In this document: in pieces, positions 1 through 13,532 of the stretch | How the letters are laid out: each line of letters starts with the position of its first letter | How positions within the stretch are numbered: position 1 is the first letter of the stretch | Assembly (NCBI GenBank): GCA_002943765.1 | Contig: PQWQ01000013.1 | Span: 806,001 to 870,000 of the forward strand | DNA from: Psoroptes ovis | Lineage: Eukaryota > Arthropoda > Arachnida > Sarcoptiformes > Psoroptidae | Length of the DNA: 64,000 nucleotides | Reading direction: 5' to 3' | Position numbers and translations under genes: made by a program | The notes under the pieces: generated by a model | What the model was told of the DNA's origin: nothing | What the model saw: the letters and a program-made list of their open reading frames with translations, nothing else | The model's database searches: none

Positions 1-2303
1 GAAAACCAGTAGTGATTATAAATCTTCATCGAGAAAAGAATCGAAAGATGATGAGAAACGTAAAATTTCTTCCGTCAAATCATCAAGTAAAAAATATGAG
101 GACAAAGACAAAGATAAGGATTATGATGATTCTTATTTCAAACGCATGCATCGTCGTGCGCAAGATAAATTCCATGATCCAACTGATGAAGGTACGTTAA
201 ATTGATATTTATTATGATGAAAATCCTAATTTCTATGCTTAATTTTTAACAGAACTCTTTATCGATAATTTAATGAATAATATACGTGGAAAAGAATTTA
301 AATTGTGTAAATATAGACATTCATCTGCTTGTTTAGTTTGGCTATTAGAGAACATGAATGATTTCAATAAATCCAAGAAAATTATCGACAAAATTAATCC
401 AGACTTGTTGACGTTAGAATGGACATCTGATGTCAATACTCATGCAGTTTTAGAGACAATTTATGATATCCTAATAAAAGAATTGGCTAAACAAAAGGAT
501 TTCGAAACCGAAACGTCAAAATACATATTAAGATGGATGGATGGTGTTGCAAAATTTGTTGTTGATAATTTAAAATCATTTTTAGATGAATCAACTGAAC
601 GTGAAAATCATTTATTGATTACAACCATGGAAGCTTTAGGAGGCATTCGTATTGGTCGTGGCTGGAATCGTAAAAATATGCGTTTCGGTAATGGTATGTT
701 TTTTGGTATGGTTTGTCCAATCAGTGTAGGCTTTTGAATTCATTAATTAAAATATTTTCATTTTCATGTGAATAAGCTGCTGGCGCTAAGATTGATTTAG
801 AAGCAATGATATCAGGCGATATGATTGTGAAAGAAATACCACAATCATCGAAGCATTTCTTGAAAAGAATAGCGAAGCAAATTGTATTGGATGCTCCAGA
901 AGATGAATGTCGCGATTTAATGTTCACACGTTGCACTAGTGTAGGATTATATTTATTATTCATATTACGTGTTCGTTATACTGAACTATGTCAAATGGTT
1001 GTTAAGAAATTGGTAGAAATCGTGTTTGTATCGGACGATATTCGCGATCAAATTTGTCAATCAGCTAATGGTGCTTATATTGTCGAAATCATGTTATTAG
1101 TCGCCTCAGAATCACGCTTGAGTAAAATATGGACCAAATATTTGAAGGTTTATTATTAATAACGAATTAGCAAGATTTTTAATCAATTTTCATTTTTTTT
1201 CTTTTTTGATCAGCCTAATTTGAGATATTTTTGGAAACATGAAATCTCACAATTCATCATACAACGACTGATTGATGCTATCAAAGATGAGAATCTGGTA
1301 ATTATTGTTTAATTTTTGTTTGTCACAATTTTTCATCATATTTTCTTAACAGTTTATCGACGTTTCACAAGATTTATTTCCAGATCTTAAAGAAATATTT
1401 TTGATTGGTCGTTCAGGTATTGGCGTGTGTTTGGCAAAAAATAGTCATGATCAGCCTAAAATACAGACCCCATTAGTCACTGCTATGATGAAAGCATTCG
1501 ATGCCTATGAAACAAAAGAAAAACAATTGAAAGTTGTTCCCAATATGTTGTTTTATGAACCATTACCAAATTCTGACCGCCGTGATTCACATAGTCGGCG
1601 AAATTTCAATACACAGATATGGCTGTATGGATCGTTAATGTTGCAGCATATGTTTACCTATAAAGATCCTTATAAATTATCCAAAAGTTTATTGGCCATG
1701 ACTACTGACAATATTATGCGTACATGTCAAGATCGTAGCGGCAGTCATGTCATAGATAGCTTCTTACAATCACCTGATGTTGAATTGAAACATAAGTCAG
1801 AACTAGTTGAAAGGTATTCATTTGTTTTAATTATGAACGATTTTTCATTTTCATCTTTCTATAGACTTTTAGGCAAATATCATTTGTTAGCATGTAATAA
1901 ATATGGCTCTCGTATTGTTGAGAACATTATGAAATTATCCAATGAAGAAGTACGTGCAACAATAACACAAGAATTATCAAAAAAAGAATCATTATTAATG
2001 AAGAATCGAAATGGATGGTTTGTAGCTAAAAATGTTGGCATTCATCACTTTAAAACGCGTCCTAATGATTGGCATGATGCTGAACGTGGTCGCATGAGAC
2101 GTAGTCGCGGATTTGGCAGTGATTTCAATCCAATTTCAAAACATCGGCCATCTAGTTTTGGAGGGTTTAATGATCGTTCTAGTGGAATAAGTGGTGGTGG
2201 TCGCCCATCATTCGGCAGTCATGAACGCCGATCATCTCCTCCTGATCGTCGTCGCGATGGCCGCCGATTTGAACGACGTGGTATCGGAAGACGATTTCAT
2301 TAA
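1..2303 (+). CDS. NOP9: NOP9-like pumilio-repeat nucleolar protein (5' truncated)
   Basis: NOP9 is a nucleolar RNA-binding protein of pumilio repeats needed for small-subunit rRNA processing. The window opens inside a Lys/Ser/Asp-rich coding exon read in frame from base 2. Exons placed by splice signals and phase: 2-191, 253-693, 777-1147, 1214-1297, 1353-1813, 1865-2303 (stop TAA); introns are 51-83 nt. Pumilio-like helical repeats are visible, including GSHVIDSFL and CNKYGSRIVENI near the end, followed by KNRNGWFVAKNVGIHHF, which resembles the C-terminal part of NOP9 proteins. The protein ends in an Arg/Gly-rich tail (RRDGRRFERRGIGRRFH) fitting RNA binding and nucleolar location. The start codon lies outside the window. 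A different PUF-like protein is possible, but the repeat spacing and the C-terminal motif favour NOP9. Confidence 0.82.
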
Positions 2304-4158
2304 ATTATATTAATATTTAGTTTAGTTATGAAATGAAATCATCCATTCGAATTCATCATTCAATAACTAATGATTAATTTCAATATTAGATCTCTCATAT
2401 CGCTATTTGGAAATTCGAAAATTAACAAAATAAATTTCATATTCACATATAATGATTCACCAAACAATCTTTTATATGAAAAATGAATGAGACAAGTCGA
2501 TGACTGTAACATTTGATTTATTGAAACAATTTATGATTCAATGAATCAAATTATTATCATATTAAACATATAGACAATAACTTCACATTTTTCAATTCTT
2601 TTTATTTCCAACATTTTTTGTGTAAAATTTTCCATGAAAATATTGATAACTGTATTTGATTTTTTGTCTTTTCATCTTTGTTCATTATTAAAAATAAAAA
2701 ATTAAATTCAAAATCGACTATTTCGACCATAGTATACTATCAAATTTTACCTTTAAACTATTTCGACTTACAAGTGCTCAAAAAATAATCGCGCTCACTC
2801 GAGGAAAATGGCCGCACCACACACTAAAAACACATTACACGAAATGAAAGCATGGCGGCAAAACGATGCTCTCTTTTTTTTCTATCCACCTCTCTTTTAT
2901 CATCTCTCTCCCATTCTCTTTATGAAATCGTTAAATTCAATCACATCATCATCACGAACTGCTAGCAATCATTTTTGAATGAGCATATCACAAAATCAAT
3001 TACTAATAATCAATTGATGGAAGCATACTTAAAACGCAGCGAAAATTTCTCTTAATTTCAATTTCAAAATGATCATAGAATTATCAAAGATATCGAAGTA
3101 GCAGCAAATAATCAAAACAAATTGAAAAAAATTGTGAGCAGAAAAAAATTGACGTTGAGTTCCAAATGAAATAATAAATAAATAAGAGAATTCAAATGAG
3201 AATGATGAATTGAAAATGAACGCATTTGAATCACCATATTTTTTAGTATTTCGCTGAACCATAAACTCTATACGCATACCCACACACACACACTCACACA
3301 CTGATATATACACACAAGCATACAAAATATCAATCGTCGTCGTCGTTTTCTTTATTTTTACTTTGTTGTGATTATTTATTATTAAAATCATTATATTTGT
3401 TGTTGTTGTTGGTGCTGCTGATGATTTAGATGGTAAATGATGATGATGATGTTATTGTGGATGTTTGTTGTTTATAATGTATTGAATTGAAAAATGAAAT
3501 GAAATTTTACCATCAGTTGCTTAATTTAATCTGATTATTTCGGATCTCAATGTAATAATGAAAATGAAAACCAACTTCGATAAATATTAATTTGATTCAT
3601 ATTTAGATTTTGTTATGTAATTGATTGATAAATCAATATTTATGATTTAAATGTTAATCATTGATTATGAAATGATCAGAATTTTTTCCCCATTATCTTG
3701 ATTTAAATCGAATTAATTTATTAATTATAAAATCAGAATTTTGTTTTGTATTTTTATTCTTTAAGCTAATGTGAACAATGATTGATGAAGATTTTATGAA
3801 TTTTTCTCAAAAGCATCAACAATGGATTCTGATAAATGTGAAATTGAATCCTTTTTCAAGAATTATTGACATATAACCTCATCGATGCAACAACAATAAC
3901 CATAGAATAATAAATAATTCAGATTTACTTTTGTGGATTTTGTCTGTGCGTTTTTTTTTTTTTTTTTTGATTTAATTGTGATTTTTATTTATATTTGTAT
4001 GCAAATTTGTCATTGAGAAACAAAACAAAAAAACTTATTGTGATGATTACAACTTTAAATAATTGTTTTTATTTTATTTTATAATTTAATTTTTAATAAG
4101 TTAATAAGAATTAATAGTTATCTCATAGAATAAAAAAGAATTGAATATTTTTTTTTGT
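2304..4158. other. Intergenic/5' leader between NOP9 and TAF4
   Basis: No convincing coding exon. It holds the NOP9 3' UTR, a relatively GC-rich patch at 2790-2900 with ATGGCCGC (2808-2815) and ATGGCGGC (2852-2859), which resemble YY1-type promoter elements, a CA-rich microsatellite at about 3278-3316 and long A/T tracts. The patch is about 1.3 kb upstream of the TAF4 start codon, so it could be the TAF4 promoter with an untranslated first exon; this is inference. Confidence 0.5.
3278..3316. repeat. CA-rich microsatellite
   Basis: Imperfect CA dinucleotide run interrupted by TC and TA units, in noncoding sequence upstream of TAF4. Confidence 0.8.
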
Positions 4159-7100
4159 ATGGAAAATAAAGATACATCATCATCACTAGCGATTGATATA
4201 ATGACGGGTGTTGATTCATCAGCTGGTAGTAATATTTCTAATATTGGTAGTAGTAATAATAATGAAAATAATGATGATAGTATGATCAGTAGTAATGATA
4301 ATATTGATACAAATACAACAACAACAAACGGTATACATCATGAATTATTAACACATAATGGTAAAACATCTGATTCATCATTAGATGTAGATTTATTTAG
4401 TGGTATTAGCGGTGGCAATAATGGCAATGGTGCCGCTGATAATGCAATGAATGTCGATGATAATGGAACAATATCGCAAATTGTTGGACAATTGAAATCA
4501 TCAATAGAATCATCTTTCACATCGACAACACCATCAACATTTTCTGTACATCCATCATCATCATTGATAACATCTACAAATTCTAACAATAAAATTAGTG
4601 ATAATATTAATAATAAACAAATGATGAATGATTCATCAAAAATGTCATCAGCGTCATCATCAAATGATACATCAGCAAATGTGACAACAAATGGATCATT
4701 ATTCAATGATCAATTTGATTTGAATTCATTAACTAATGATAACATTGATTCCACAATCAACAAAAATAATGATAATAGTTTTAATCAGCAATCTACCATG
4801 TTGATGAATCATGTATCATCTCAGCAATCAGCAACAGAATCAAAATTAACGAATTCAAATTTACAGCATCAACAGCAGCAAGAACAATTCAATTCGATTG
4901 CATCAACATCTGTAGCAGCCACAACGACAACAACACTGGGAAATAATGTCAGTGGCGGTAAACGAATTTTAATAAGTGCTAATTCTCCACAGCCTGTAAA
5001 TAGTTCTGTAAGTTATTTCTGTAAATCAATAAAAATGTTTCCAATAAATTTTCGATTCAAAATGTTCGAGATGACGCTACTTAGAATTTTGTTGAAAATT
5101 CAATTTGGATGAATATTGATTTATTCCAATAATAATTGAATTCCATGGTATTTATTGAATTATATTTTTTTCATTCTCGAATAGATTAATGATAATACTA
5201 CAACATCAGCAAATGCAATACTTACGCCAGCAACAACTATAACGACAAAATTACAAATGGCGCAAAAATATACACCTATTTTAAATTTACAACAGCAGTC
5301 ACCACAAACTAATGGTGGTCAGCAATCGTCTATGTTTTTACAGCCACAACAACCACAAATAGTATCGTCATCGTCAGCTTCAACAACAGCAACAACAACG
5401 ATTCGTACCAATCATCATCAAATTCAAATGCCACAAGTATCATTATCAAATTCGATTGTATTGGATCCAAGAACACAACAATCAGCGCAATTGACTCAGC
5501 ATCAATTAACAAATGTTTCAACACATAATGCCAATAATCCTGGATCAAATTTACAATTTCAAATTCTTAATGTGAATAATACTAGTCGAAATCAAATAAC
5601 AGTGCCTACAGCCGTTTCGGCACCAGCTGGTTATGCTGTTTCTAATATAATTACAGGAACAAACGCAACGACAATTCAAACAAAAACAGTTTCACCACAA
5701 ATTCAGCAACCACGTTTAGTGCAATTTCCAAATTCTCAGGTGCGATTACCTAGTCGTGGATCAGGTTTTGCAGCTCCGGTATGTACACAATTTTTATCTT
5801 TTCATCTGCTTTACTAACTTCTAATTTCTAATTTCAGCTAACTTTGCCTGCTGGATTAGTTCGTGGACAACCCATATTTGTAAAAACAGAAAACGGTCAA
5901 TTGCATATGGTCAATGTCAATCCTCAGGCTTTAGCGGCTTCACCACAAACAGTTGCAGGTCATCAATTACCTGCGGGAGCTCAATTGCGTTTTCAAGTAT
6001 CAGCCGCTACACCACCTAGAACTGCTAATGTACCGACAACTGGTCCAAATGTCACGATACAATCACCGGCTGCCATCCGAACGCAATTAGGTGGGAGTCA
6101 ACTTGTGTTGCCGGCAACATTAGCAACAGCTGCAGGTGTCAATACGCAGGTACCAACTATCCCAGCCAATAGAGTTTCACAGTTATTACCGCAACAAATG
6201 ATTACTGGCAATGTTGCATTGCCTGCAACAGGGCAAATAACACCAGTAATTTCATCGTCAGCACCACAATCAACAGTTACGCAATCATCACCATCATCAG
6301 TTAATGTTGCATCAATCGTACAACCAACATCAACAACTGGACCGCATCCACCATTACGTGTCCAAACAACTGCTGCCAGTTCACCATCGAATTCAGCTGC
6401 ACCATCACAAATGTCACCATCAACAGCGAAAATGAAATGTAAAAATTTCCTCTCAACATTAATACGCTTAGCTAGTGAACAACCGGAAAGTGTGGCGACA
6501 AATGTCAAGACACTTATACAAGGACTCATTGTATGTATATTTGAAAACCTTTTTTAATTTTTGGTTGTCATGTCATCATTATTATATAATATACGCATGC
6601 ATACATTTTTGGATCAATTCAATTTGCCATTATTTGTTATTTTTGTTTATCTATTTTTTCCTTCATATCGTGTGTGAATATATTGTCGCTATAGTATCTT
6701 CTAAATTTTCATTCTCACTTTTCAAAAAATTTTCAGTTTCGTAATTCATTTCAATGTCGTATTTATTAATTCGTAATTTCATTTAATAACACAAACTGGA
6801 ATAATTATTTATTAAATTTTTGCTTTAAAATTTTCTAATTGATTCAAATTAATTTTTCTATGTTTTATCAGGACGATACAATACAGCCAGAAGATTTTAC
6901 CACACAATTGCAAAGAGAATTAAATTCTTCCGAGCAACCATGTCTTGTACCATTTTTAAAGGTTTGTTGATTTTCAATGAATATTTTTATCCATATTCAT
7001 GAATTATCTCTTTGAATATTTAGAAAAGTTTGCCTTATCTTCGATATTCTCTAATGAAAGAAGAATTAAAAATCGATGGTGTTCAACCTCCGCCGCCGAC

Positions 7101-9149
7101 CGCAACGATGGCGTATCCATCCAATGTTCATACGATGGCATTGCATGGTTCTGCTGCTGCTTCACCAAATTTGCCCCATATTCAGGTAAAATTATCAAAA
7201 TTTTTGAGATTATCAAGACGATAATTTTCGTTATCATGAAATTTAGAATATAAGTCCAGTTCCAACTGTATCACCACAACCAAGACCCTCACCATTGCCT
7301 CCGGGTGTCAGCTTAATAGGTTCTGGTTCCAATTTAATAGCTACAGGTAATGTTCCTGCTGGTGCGCAGATAATAGCATCATTACAACAACCAACGCATC
7401 ATCAAATGCAGCCCGGACCAGGTAGTACTTCCAATCATCATCCGCATCAAACATCACAATCAAATTCATTGGGCCCTATTGTTTTGACATCACCCAATTA
7501 TCATCCACACGGTCCAGCAATTAGTGCTCATCAGCATACAAACTTGATTTCGATGTCACCTAATTTACAAACGACAAATACCTCATTACATCATTCTCGT
7601 TTGCCACCGGGGATCACACAGCATCCATCAGTTCAATCAGTAACGCCCCAAGCGCCATCAGAGCAATCATCAATGGGGTCTGCAGTGACAACACCATCAA
7701 TGCAGCCAACGCCAACTAAGTCAAAAAAATCTAGTTCAAAATCTGAAACTAAATCGAAGAAAGCTAAAAAAGAAAAAGAAGATAAAAGTGCATTTGCATC
7801 TGGTCCACCAATCTCATCATCTTCGACAGCATCCACTACAGGCGAGCGTAGTGCAACAGGAGGATCATCATTTCGCGATGATGATGATATCAATGATGTT
7901 GCTGCAATGGGTGGCGTTAATCTGGCTGAGGAAAGTCAAAGAATATTAGCTGGTAATGCTGAAATCATTGGACAGCAAATACGTTCATGTAAAGATGAAC
8001 CATTCTTGTATACATCACCGTTACAGCAGAAATTGAATGGAATAGGTAATTCAAGATAGTTATTTGACTGAAAAAATTTTCTCATCATTATTCTTGAATA
8101 ATTTTTATTTGGTTACTATAGTGAAGTTGAATTGTTTATTTTAAAAAGCTAATAATTTATTTATTCTATTTTGATGTTATATAGTCAAAAGGTATGATCT
8201 CGAAGAATGTTCACATGATGTTGTTGCTTTGGTTTCACATGCCGCCGAAGAACGTCTTAAAACACTAGTGGAGCGATTAGGAGCAATCGCTGAACATCGA
8301 CAAGAAAATCTCAGGGTTTGTCATCCTATTATAAATCAAGAAAAATTTACTTATCATTTTTTTCGTAAACACATTAACAGAACAATCCTAATTATGAAAT
8401 CATTCAAGATGTAAAAGCTCAAGCACAATTTCTACAAGAATTAGATCGTCTAGAAAAACGAAGACACGAAGAGCAAGAAAGAGAAGTTCTAATGAAAGCA
8501 GCTAAGGTAAAACAATGATGTCCTTATCTTGAAAATCTTGATCTATGATTTTATTCATTATTATCATTAGAGTCGCTCTAAAGTTGATGATCCGGATCAT
8601 ATTGCAATTAAAGCAAAAGCAAAGGAAATGCAACGTCTAGAAATGGAAGAATTACGGCAACGTGAAGCAAATAAAACTGCTTTGCAAGCGATTGGAAATC
8701 CAAAGAAACGTTTAAAAGCAACAGTAACACCAGCTGCCTTAAATTCGTTCAATTCATTATCTGATGCCGTGAATGGACTTGGTGGTTCAAATCTGACTAC
8801 TAGTAATAATACTAACACTGCTAGTGGAAATTCATTGAATGCATCTAATGTCGGCACGACAAATAACCCTAAAACTAATAGCAATAAATCTAATAAAACA
8901 AATGCTGATATCAATAATTTGAATACGTTCGGCCAATCATTATTTGGATCATCATTTGGCTCATCAAGATCTGTAAGTTCTTCATCATCAATAAATGATT
9001 ATGAAAATGAATTATTCTGTAATTTTTTATTTCAAATGTAGACAATCAAAAGACTAAAACGTGTCACAATGAAAGACATTATATTCATGATGGAACGTGA
9101 TAGAACATTGGCTCGTTCAAAAACATTATTCAAAACATATGCAAGATAA
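4159..9149 (+). CDS. TAF4: Transcription initiation factor TFIID subunit 4 (TAF4)
   Basis: TAF4 is a scaffold of TFIID and pairs with TAF12 through a histone fold. Exons: 4159-5007, 5185-5778, 5838-6530, 6872-6961, 7024-7185, 7247-8045, 8185-8315, 8381-8506, 8571-8972, 9042-9149; all phases join, giving about 1317 aa. The first half is low-complexity Ser/Asn/Gln/Thr. A TAFH (NHR1) domain starts at KCKNFLSTLIRLASEQ and runs across the next exon (DDTIQPEDFTTQL, then LVPFLKKSLPYLR), the usual activator contact site. The C-terminal TAF4 domain has GGVNLAEESQRILAG, then RYDLEECSHDVVALVSHAAEERL, a charged helix, and the terminal RVTMKDIIFMMERDR. I chose the ATG at 4159 (MENKDTSSS); no later Met would keep the full first exon. 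No frame breaks were seen. Confidence 0.93.
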
Positions 9150-9593
9150 CAACGATTACGATTGATATGATTTGATAATTTTATTCGAGAGAAAATGAAA
9201 TAATTTAAAACATCATATAAATATTTCATCTTCATTTATCATTTTAATAAATATCATCACCATTATCATCAAAAATTAACTAAAATTTGTGAAAAAAAAT
9301 TATATTACACTGAACAAATTCAAAATTTCTCAAGATTTGGAAATATTTAAAAATAAAACTCCAAATACAATGGAAAAACGATTCTGATGGAGAAATAAAT
9401 GATCTTTTATTTTAAACCTCTCTTCATTATCTCTCTCATATTGTTGTTTACAATTTAAAAAAATTATTAATTAAAATTTTAAATTACAAACATGAAAAAA
9501 CCAACATTTGATATATTGTCATCTCATTAATATTATTATTATATTCTTATTTTGTTGAATTGATTTTTTTTCTCTGTTTTCCAAACTCTCTAT

Positions 9594-9594
9594 G

Positions 9595-9619
<25 letters not shown>
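9594..9619. repeat. TC microsatellite
   Basis: Near-perfect run of TC dinucleotides in noncoding DNA downstream of TAF4. Confidence 0.85.
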
Positions 9620-9625
<6 letters not shown>

Positions 9626-9985
9626 TTAATATTAAACAATAATAATTAATTTATATTTTAAAATTTGTAAAAAAAGAATTAAAATTCAAAATTTTGAATT
9701 TCGAATCGTCGGAAAAAAAATTTTCAATTTTTTCGGTCGTGTCATTTGTGAATAGATCGCTAAGTTTTAAAACGAGGAGGAGTAGCCAGCGAATGATGAG
9801 GATGAGCACACAGTGAACAATGAAATCATTTCTTCTATTCATCGTTGTGGTGATTTGTGAGTCGTCAATTTTTTTTCTTTTTGTTACTCATCGCTACTCA
9901 CAATGGTGAGGCAGAGACTACACACTGAGAGTGAAAGAGAGAGCAACAAAAAAATGCTCTTTTTGGCTCTCTGAGAATTCAATGC

Positions 9986-10088
9986 TTGTGTGTGTGTGTG
10001 GTGTATGTGTGTGAGCATTGGAAGCAGCACTGTAGCGCTCTCAATAGCTATGTAGTCTTTGTTATTTTTATGTGTGTGTGTGTTGTGT
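9986..10088. repeat. Paired GT-rich microsatellites
   Basis: Two imperfect GT dinucleotide runs (about 9986-10013 and 10069-10088) separated by about 55 bases of unique sequence, upstream of LSM14. Confidence 0.75.
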
Positions 10089-10856
10089 GATCGTAATGAA
10101 TTTTGAGTCAGAATAAAGCAAAAAAACAAACAAAAAACAAAAAATTTCTTTTTGTTATCAAATTCATCATTATTTGTTGTGTTTGAATGAAAAATTTTCA
10201 TTAAAATTCATTGATAAAATTTTAATGATTGAAAATATTAATGTTTAAATGATTCATTAATTCAATCTTGATTATTTTTGTGATGATTTATTGATGATGA
10301 AAAAATTGATTTAGTTTGAAAAATTAAAACAATTGTGTTTAATCACGAATCAATTCAACGTTTTGTGTGTTTTTTCTTGATGATTCGCTGTCATTATTTC
10401 TAATTTAAATTTTGAATATTTTTTCTCATTTTCAACAATAAAATATTTGTCAATTTTATTTCTCATAGTTTATTTTCTTTGCATAAACATTCATTTAGTT
10501 GTCATTATCAATTAATAATCAATTATTATTTTTTTCTTATTGATCTCGATTATCAATTTCAACTTTTTTTCTTTTAATTTCACCATTAATTGATGTGTTT
10601 GTGTTTGCTTTAATATTCATATTGTACACGTAAAAGTCATTGTCATTTAAAGTAAATTGATTTGAAATATAAAATTTTTTATTGAAAACAGTCATCAAAA
10701 TTTAATTTTTTTTTGAATATAAATACATTCAACAATTTCGATTTAATCAAAAATTATTTTTGATCGAGTTTTTCTTTCGTTAAGTGTGAAATTTGTTTAT
10801 TTTGTTTTCTGTTTATCGTGTTTTGTGTTATTAAAGATCTATTTCAAATATCTAAC

Positions 10857-12624
10857 ATGTCTCAAGCTACATCTGCGGCAACACCGTTTTTCGGATCTAA
10901 GATATCATTAATCTCTAAATCAGAGATACGTTATGAAGGCATTTTATATACTGTTGATCCCAAAGAATCGACAATTGCACTTGCTCAAGGTATTATCATT
11001 TGTGATTTTATTATGCTTGTAATCAAATTATTCTATCCTAAATTAGTACGATCATTTGGTTCAGAGGACCGTATAATTGATAAACCTGTACCACCGAGGG
11101 ATGAAATATTCCAATACATCATATTTAGAGCCTCTGATATTAAAGATTTGATTGTCGATAAACCACCGTCACCAGCATTAACTGATCCTGCCATAATACA
11201 AGCAGTATGTCTTTTGTGATTTATCTTCGTTTTCCATTATAATAATCATTAAAATTTCTGCAGACCACGTCACAATCATCACCTTTTCCGTCATTTCCAC
11301 AGGCTTCGATTGGTACACCGGCTAATGTTAATGCTAATGTTGGTTCCTCTAATGTTATTGGTTCCGGTAATGCTCCCAGCACATCATCCGCTTCATCAAT
11401 TCAACAACAATTACAACAAGCCGGTATACCAAATGCATCGAATGTTGTTGCTTCCGCTATTGGTTCAAAATCTGTTGGTCAAGCACCCGTACAACATCAA
11501 GACAATGCAAACAAACAAGTAAATAAAAATGTTTCCAATGCCCAAACTGCATCTACATCTGGCAGTCAAGCACATCAAGGATCTAAAGCACCCGGCAGGC
11601 AAAAACCCTTGCCGCAACGTACTTCAAATCAAGTCAATCATCAGCAACCATCAACTTCTCAGAGCCGTCAAGATGGATCAAGTGGTAGTGGATCTTTCAT
11701 GAATCGTCAAAACAACCAATTTAATAACCGACGGATGAATAACATGAATAAGAATCAAACTCGTGCCGGTTCTGGCGGACAAATGAATGGTTTTCAGCAA
11801 CGTAATGGTGGCATTGGTATGGGCGGCTTTCAACGTACCTCATTTTCAAATCGATTCCAAAATCAACATGGTGGTCACCGTTCATCCAGTGGCGGCATAA
11901 GCAGTTTCAATAATTTCAACCGTCGACCAATGAATAGAAATTTTGCCAATAATCGTCAATCTGGCAGCCATCCGAAGCCTACATTAAATTTACCTGATTC
12001 AGATTTCGATTTCGAAAAAGCGCAAGATGAATTCAAACAATTGGAAGAAAAATTGGCTGGTCTTAAAGTAAATGGTGATTCATCAAATGCTGTTTCTAGT
12101 TCTGACAATGAAACGACAACTACTAATGGTGAACCGACTAAAACACCGGTAACCAAAACTGAAGCCGATACTGAGGTGAAAGAACCTTGCTATAATAAAG
12201 AACGTTCATTTTTTGATCAAATCTCTTGTGAAGCACTTGAACGTGAAAAAGGGTAAGTCGATCAAATTTACACTCGAATCCATCTGATTTCAAAATTTTT
12301 CTCAGAAACGTACAACGTGTTGATTGGAAAGCTGAACGAAAATTGAATCGTGAAACGTTTGGCGTTGTTGCACCTATGCGTCGTAATAATGGTTTTCGCA
12401 CTAATAATCGTTTCGGTGGATACCGTGGCTATCACCAGCACAACTATCGTAGTCGTAATAATCAAACCAGTGGAAGCAATCCGGTCACTAAACCTCAACA
12501 AAACGGTGTTTCAAATTCTAGTAATTCAACATCAGCAAATACTAGTAATGCAGGTGCAGCATCAGTTTCAACATCAACGGCCGTATCTTCTAATCTCGTA
12601 GCCGTATCACCGGCCAAAAATTGA
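10857..12624 (+). CDS. LSM14: LSM14 / Trailer hitch (RAP55, Scd6) family protein
   Basis: LSM14 proteins are P-body components that repress translation and recruit the DDX6 helicase. Exons: 10857-10989, 11047-11204, 11264-12252, 12306-12624; phases join, giving about 532 aa. The N-terminal LSm domain runs from FFGSKISLISKSEIRYEGIL through VRSFGSEDR to EEIFQ-type sequence (DEIFQYIIFRASDIKDL). A long Ser/Asn/Gln linker with RNA-binding-like Arg/Gly patches follows. Then come the three family boxes in order: DFDF (LPDSDFDFEKAQDEF), FFD (SFFDQISCEALEREKG, split by the last intron) and TFG (NRETFGVV). The start at 10857 gives the typical MSQATS-like beginning directly before the LSm fold. The introns are 57, 59 and 53 nt. 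Confidence 0.95.
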
Positions 12625-13532
12625 CCATTATATTGAAGCTATTTTTGAAAAATGATTCTAATTACAAACGACCGTTGATTTTGCATTCAAAACAAAAATC
12701 AGTAATTGAACATTCAACATCTATTTTTTTCATCTCAACGAATTTATTGGTATGCGCCGTTTCACAAATGTGAACTTTGAATGAAGTATATTATAATCAC
12801 TAATTATATAAACACACATACACACCAACACATTCACTTTTCAAACACATGCATATTACAATTATCACAAATTCTTATATTCTCTTTATTAATATATGCT
12901 CTTTGTGTATCCAAAAAGCAAACAATTAACAAGAAAAAATTGTTTCGATTGTGTATGTGTGAGGTTAATTCATCAAATGATTGTATTAGTAATTGAATTA
13001 TTAATATTAGAACTTTCTAAACCATTATCTCTATTTTTTTCTTGTCCACATACCAACACCATTCACTTACACGCATAAACATGAAATCATCTTTCTCACA
13101 TCAATGGTAAATGGAATTCATTTGAAAAATTTTCGATCATTTTTCAAATTATATTTTTGTTGATTATCAAACACATTTAAATACACATTAATATCATTGA
13201 TTAAATGAAGTAACACAATACAATATGAAAATCAGCTGTCGAATATTTGTCTTTTTTTTCTTTTTTTTTGTTTTATTTGTAAAACTTATGATTGACGACA
13301 GCCAAGCAATTAAAATGAAAATTTCACCTTAAAAATTGATGAAAAACTAAAACTATATAATTATAAATAACAATGTATTGATAAATTTTGAATTGAAATT
13401 TGGAATCAATGATCAATTTATAATTGATAATATTTAATTTTTTGTTCTAATATTCGTACTTATAATTTACAATTTATTATTGCAAAAAATTGAATTATTT
13501 CTAATAAAATGATAAAATTTCAAACTCTAATT
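12625..13532. other. Convergent 3' region between LSM14 and TMEM126-like gene
   Basis: No gene seen. The region is AT-rich 3' UTR-like sequence with CA-rich stretches. An AATAAA on the + strand near 13503-13508 lies just before the end of the opposing TMEM126-like gene and could serve LSM14 or a shorter transcript. Open frames in 12781-13078 have no domain and look like chance. Confidence 0.5.

Larger units (their letters stand above)
9150..10856. other. Intergenic region between TAF4 and LSM14
   Basis: No supported coding exon. Contains the TAF4 3' UTR, a TC microsatellite (9594-9619), two GT-rich runs (about 9986-10013 and 10069-10088) and long A/T-rich stretches that probably include the LSM14 promoter and leader. 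Short open frames here are low-complexity and have no recognisable domain. Confidence 0.5.

Noticed and set aside
12..200. 62-codon frame at the left edge
   Set aside because: It overlaps the NOP9 exon in another frame, and the NOP9 frame splices correctly at 191/253.
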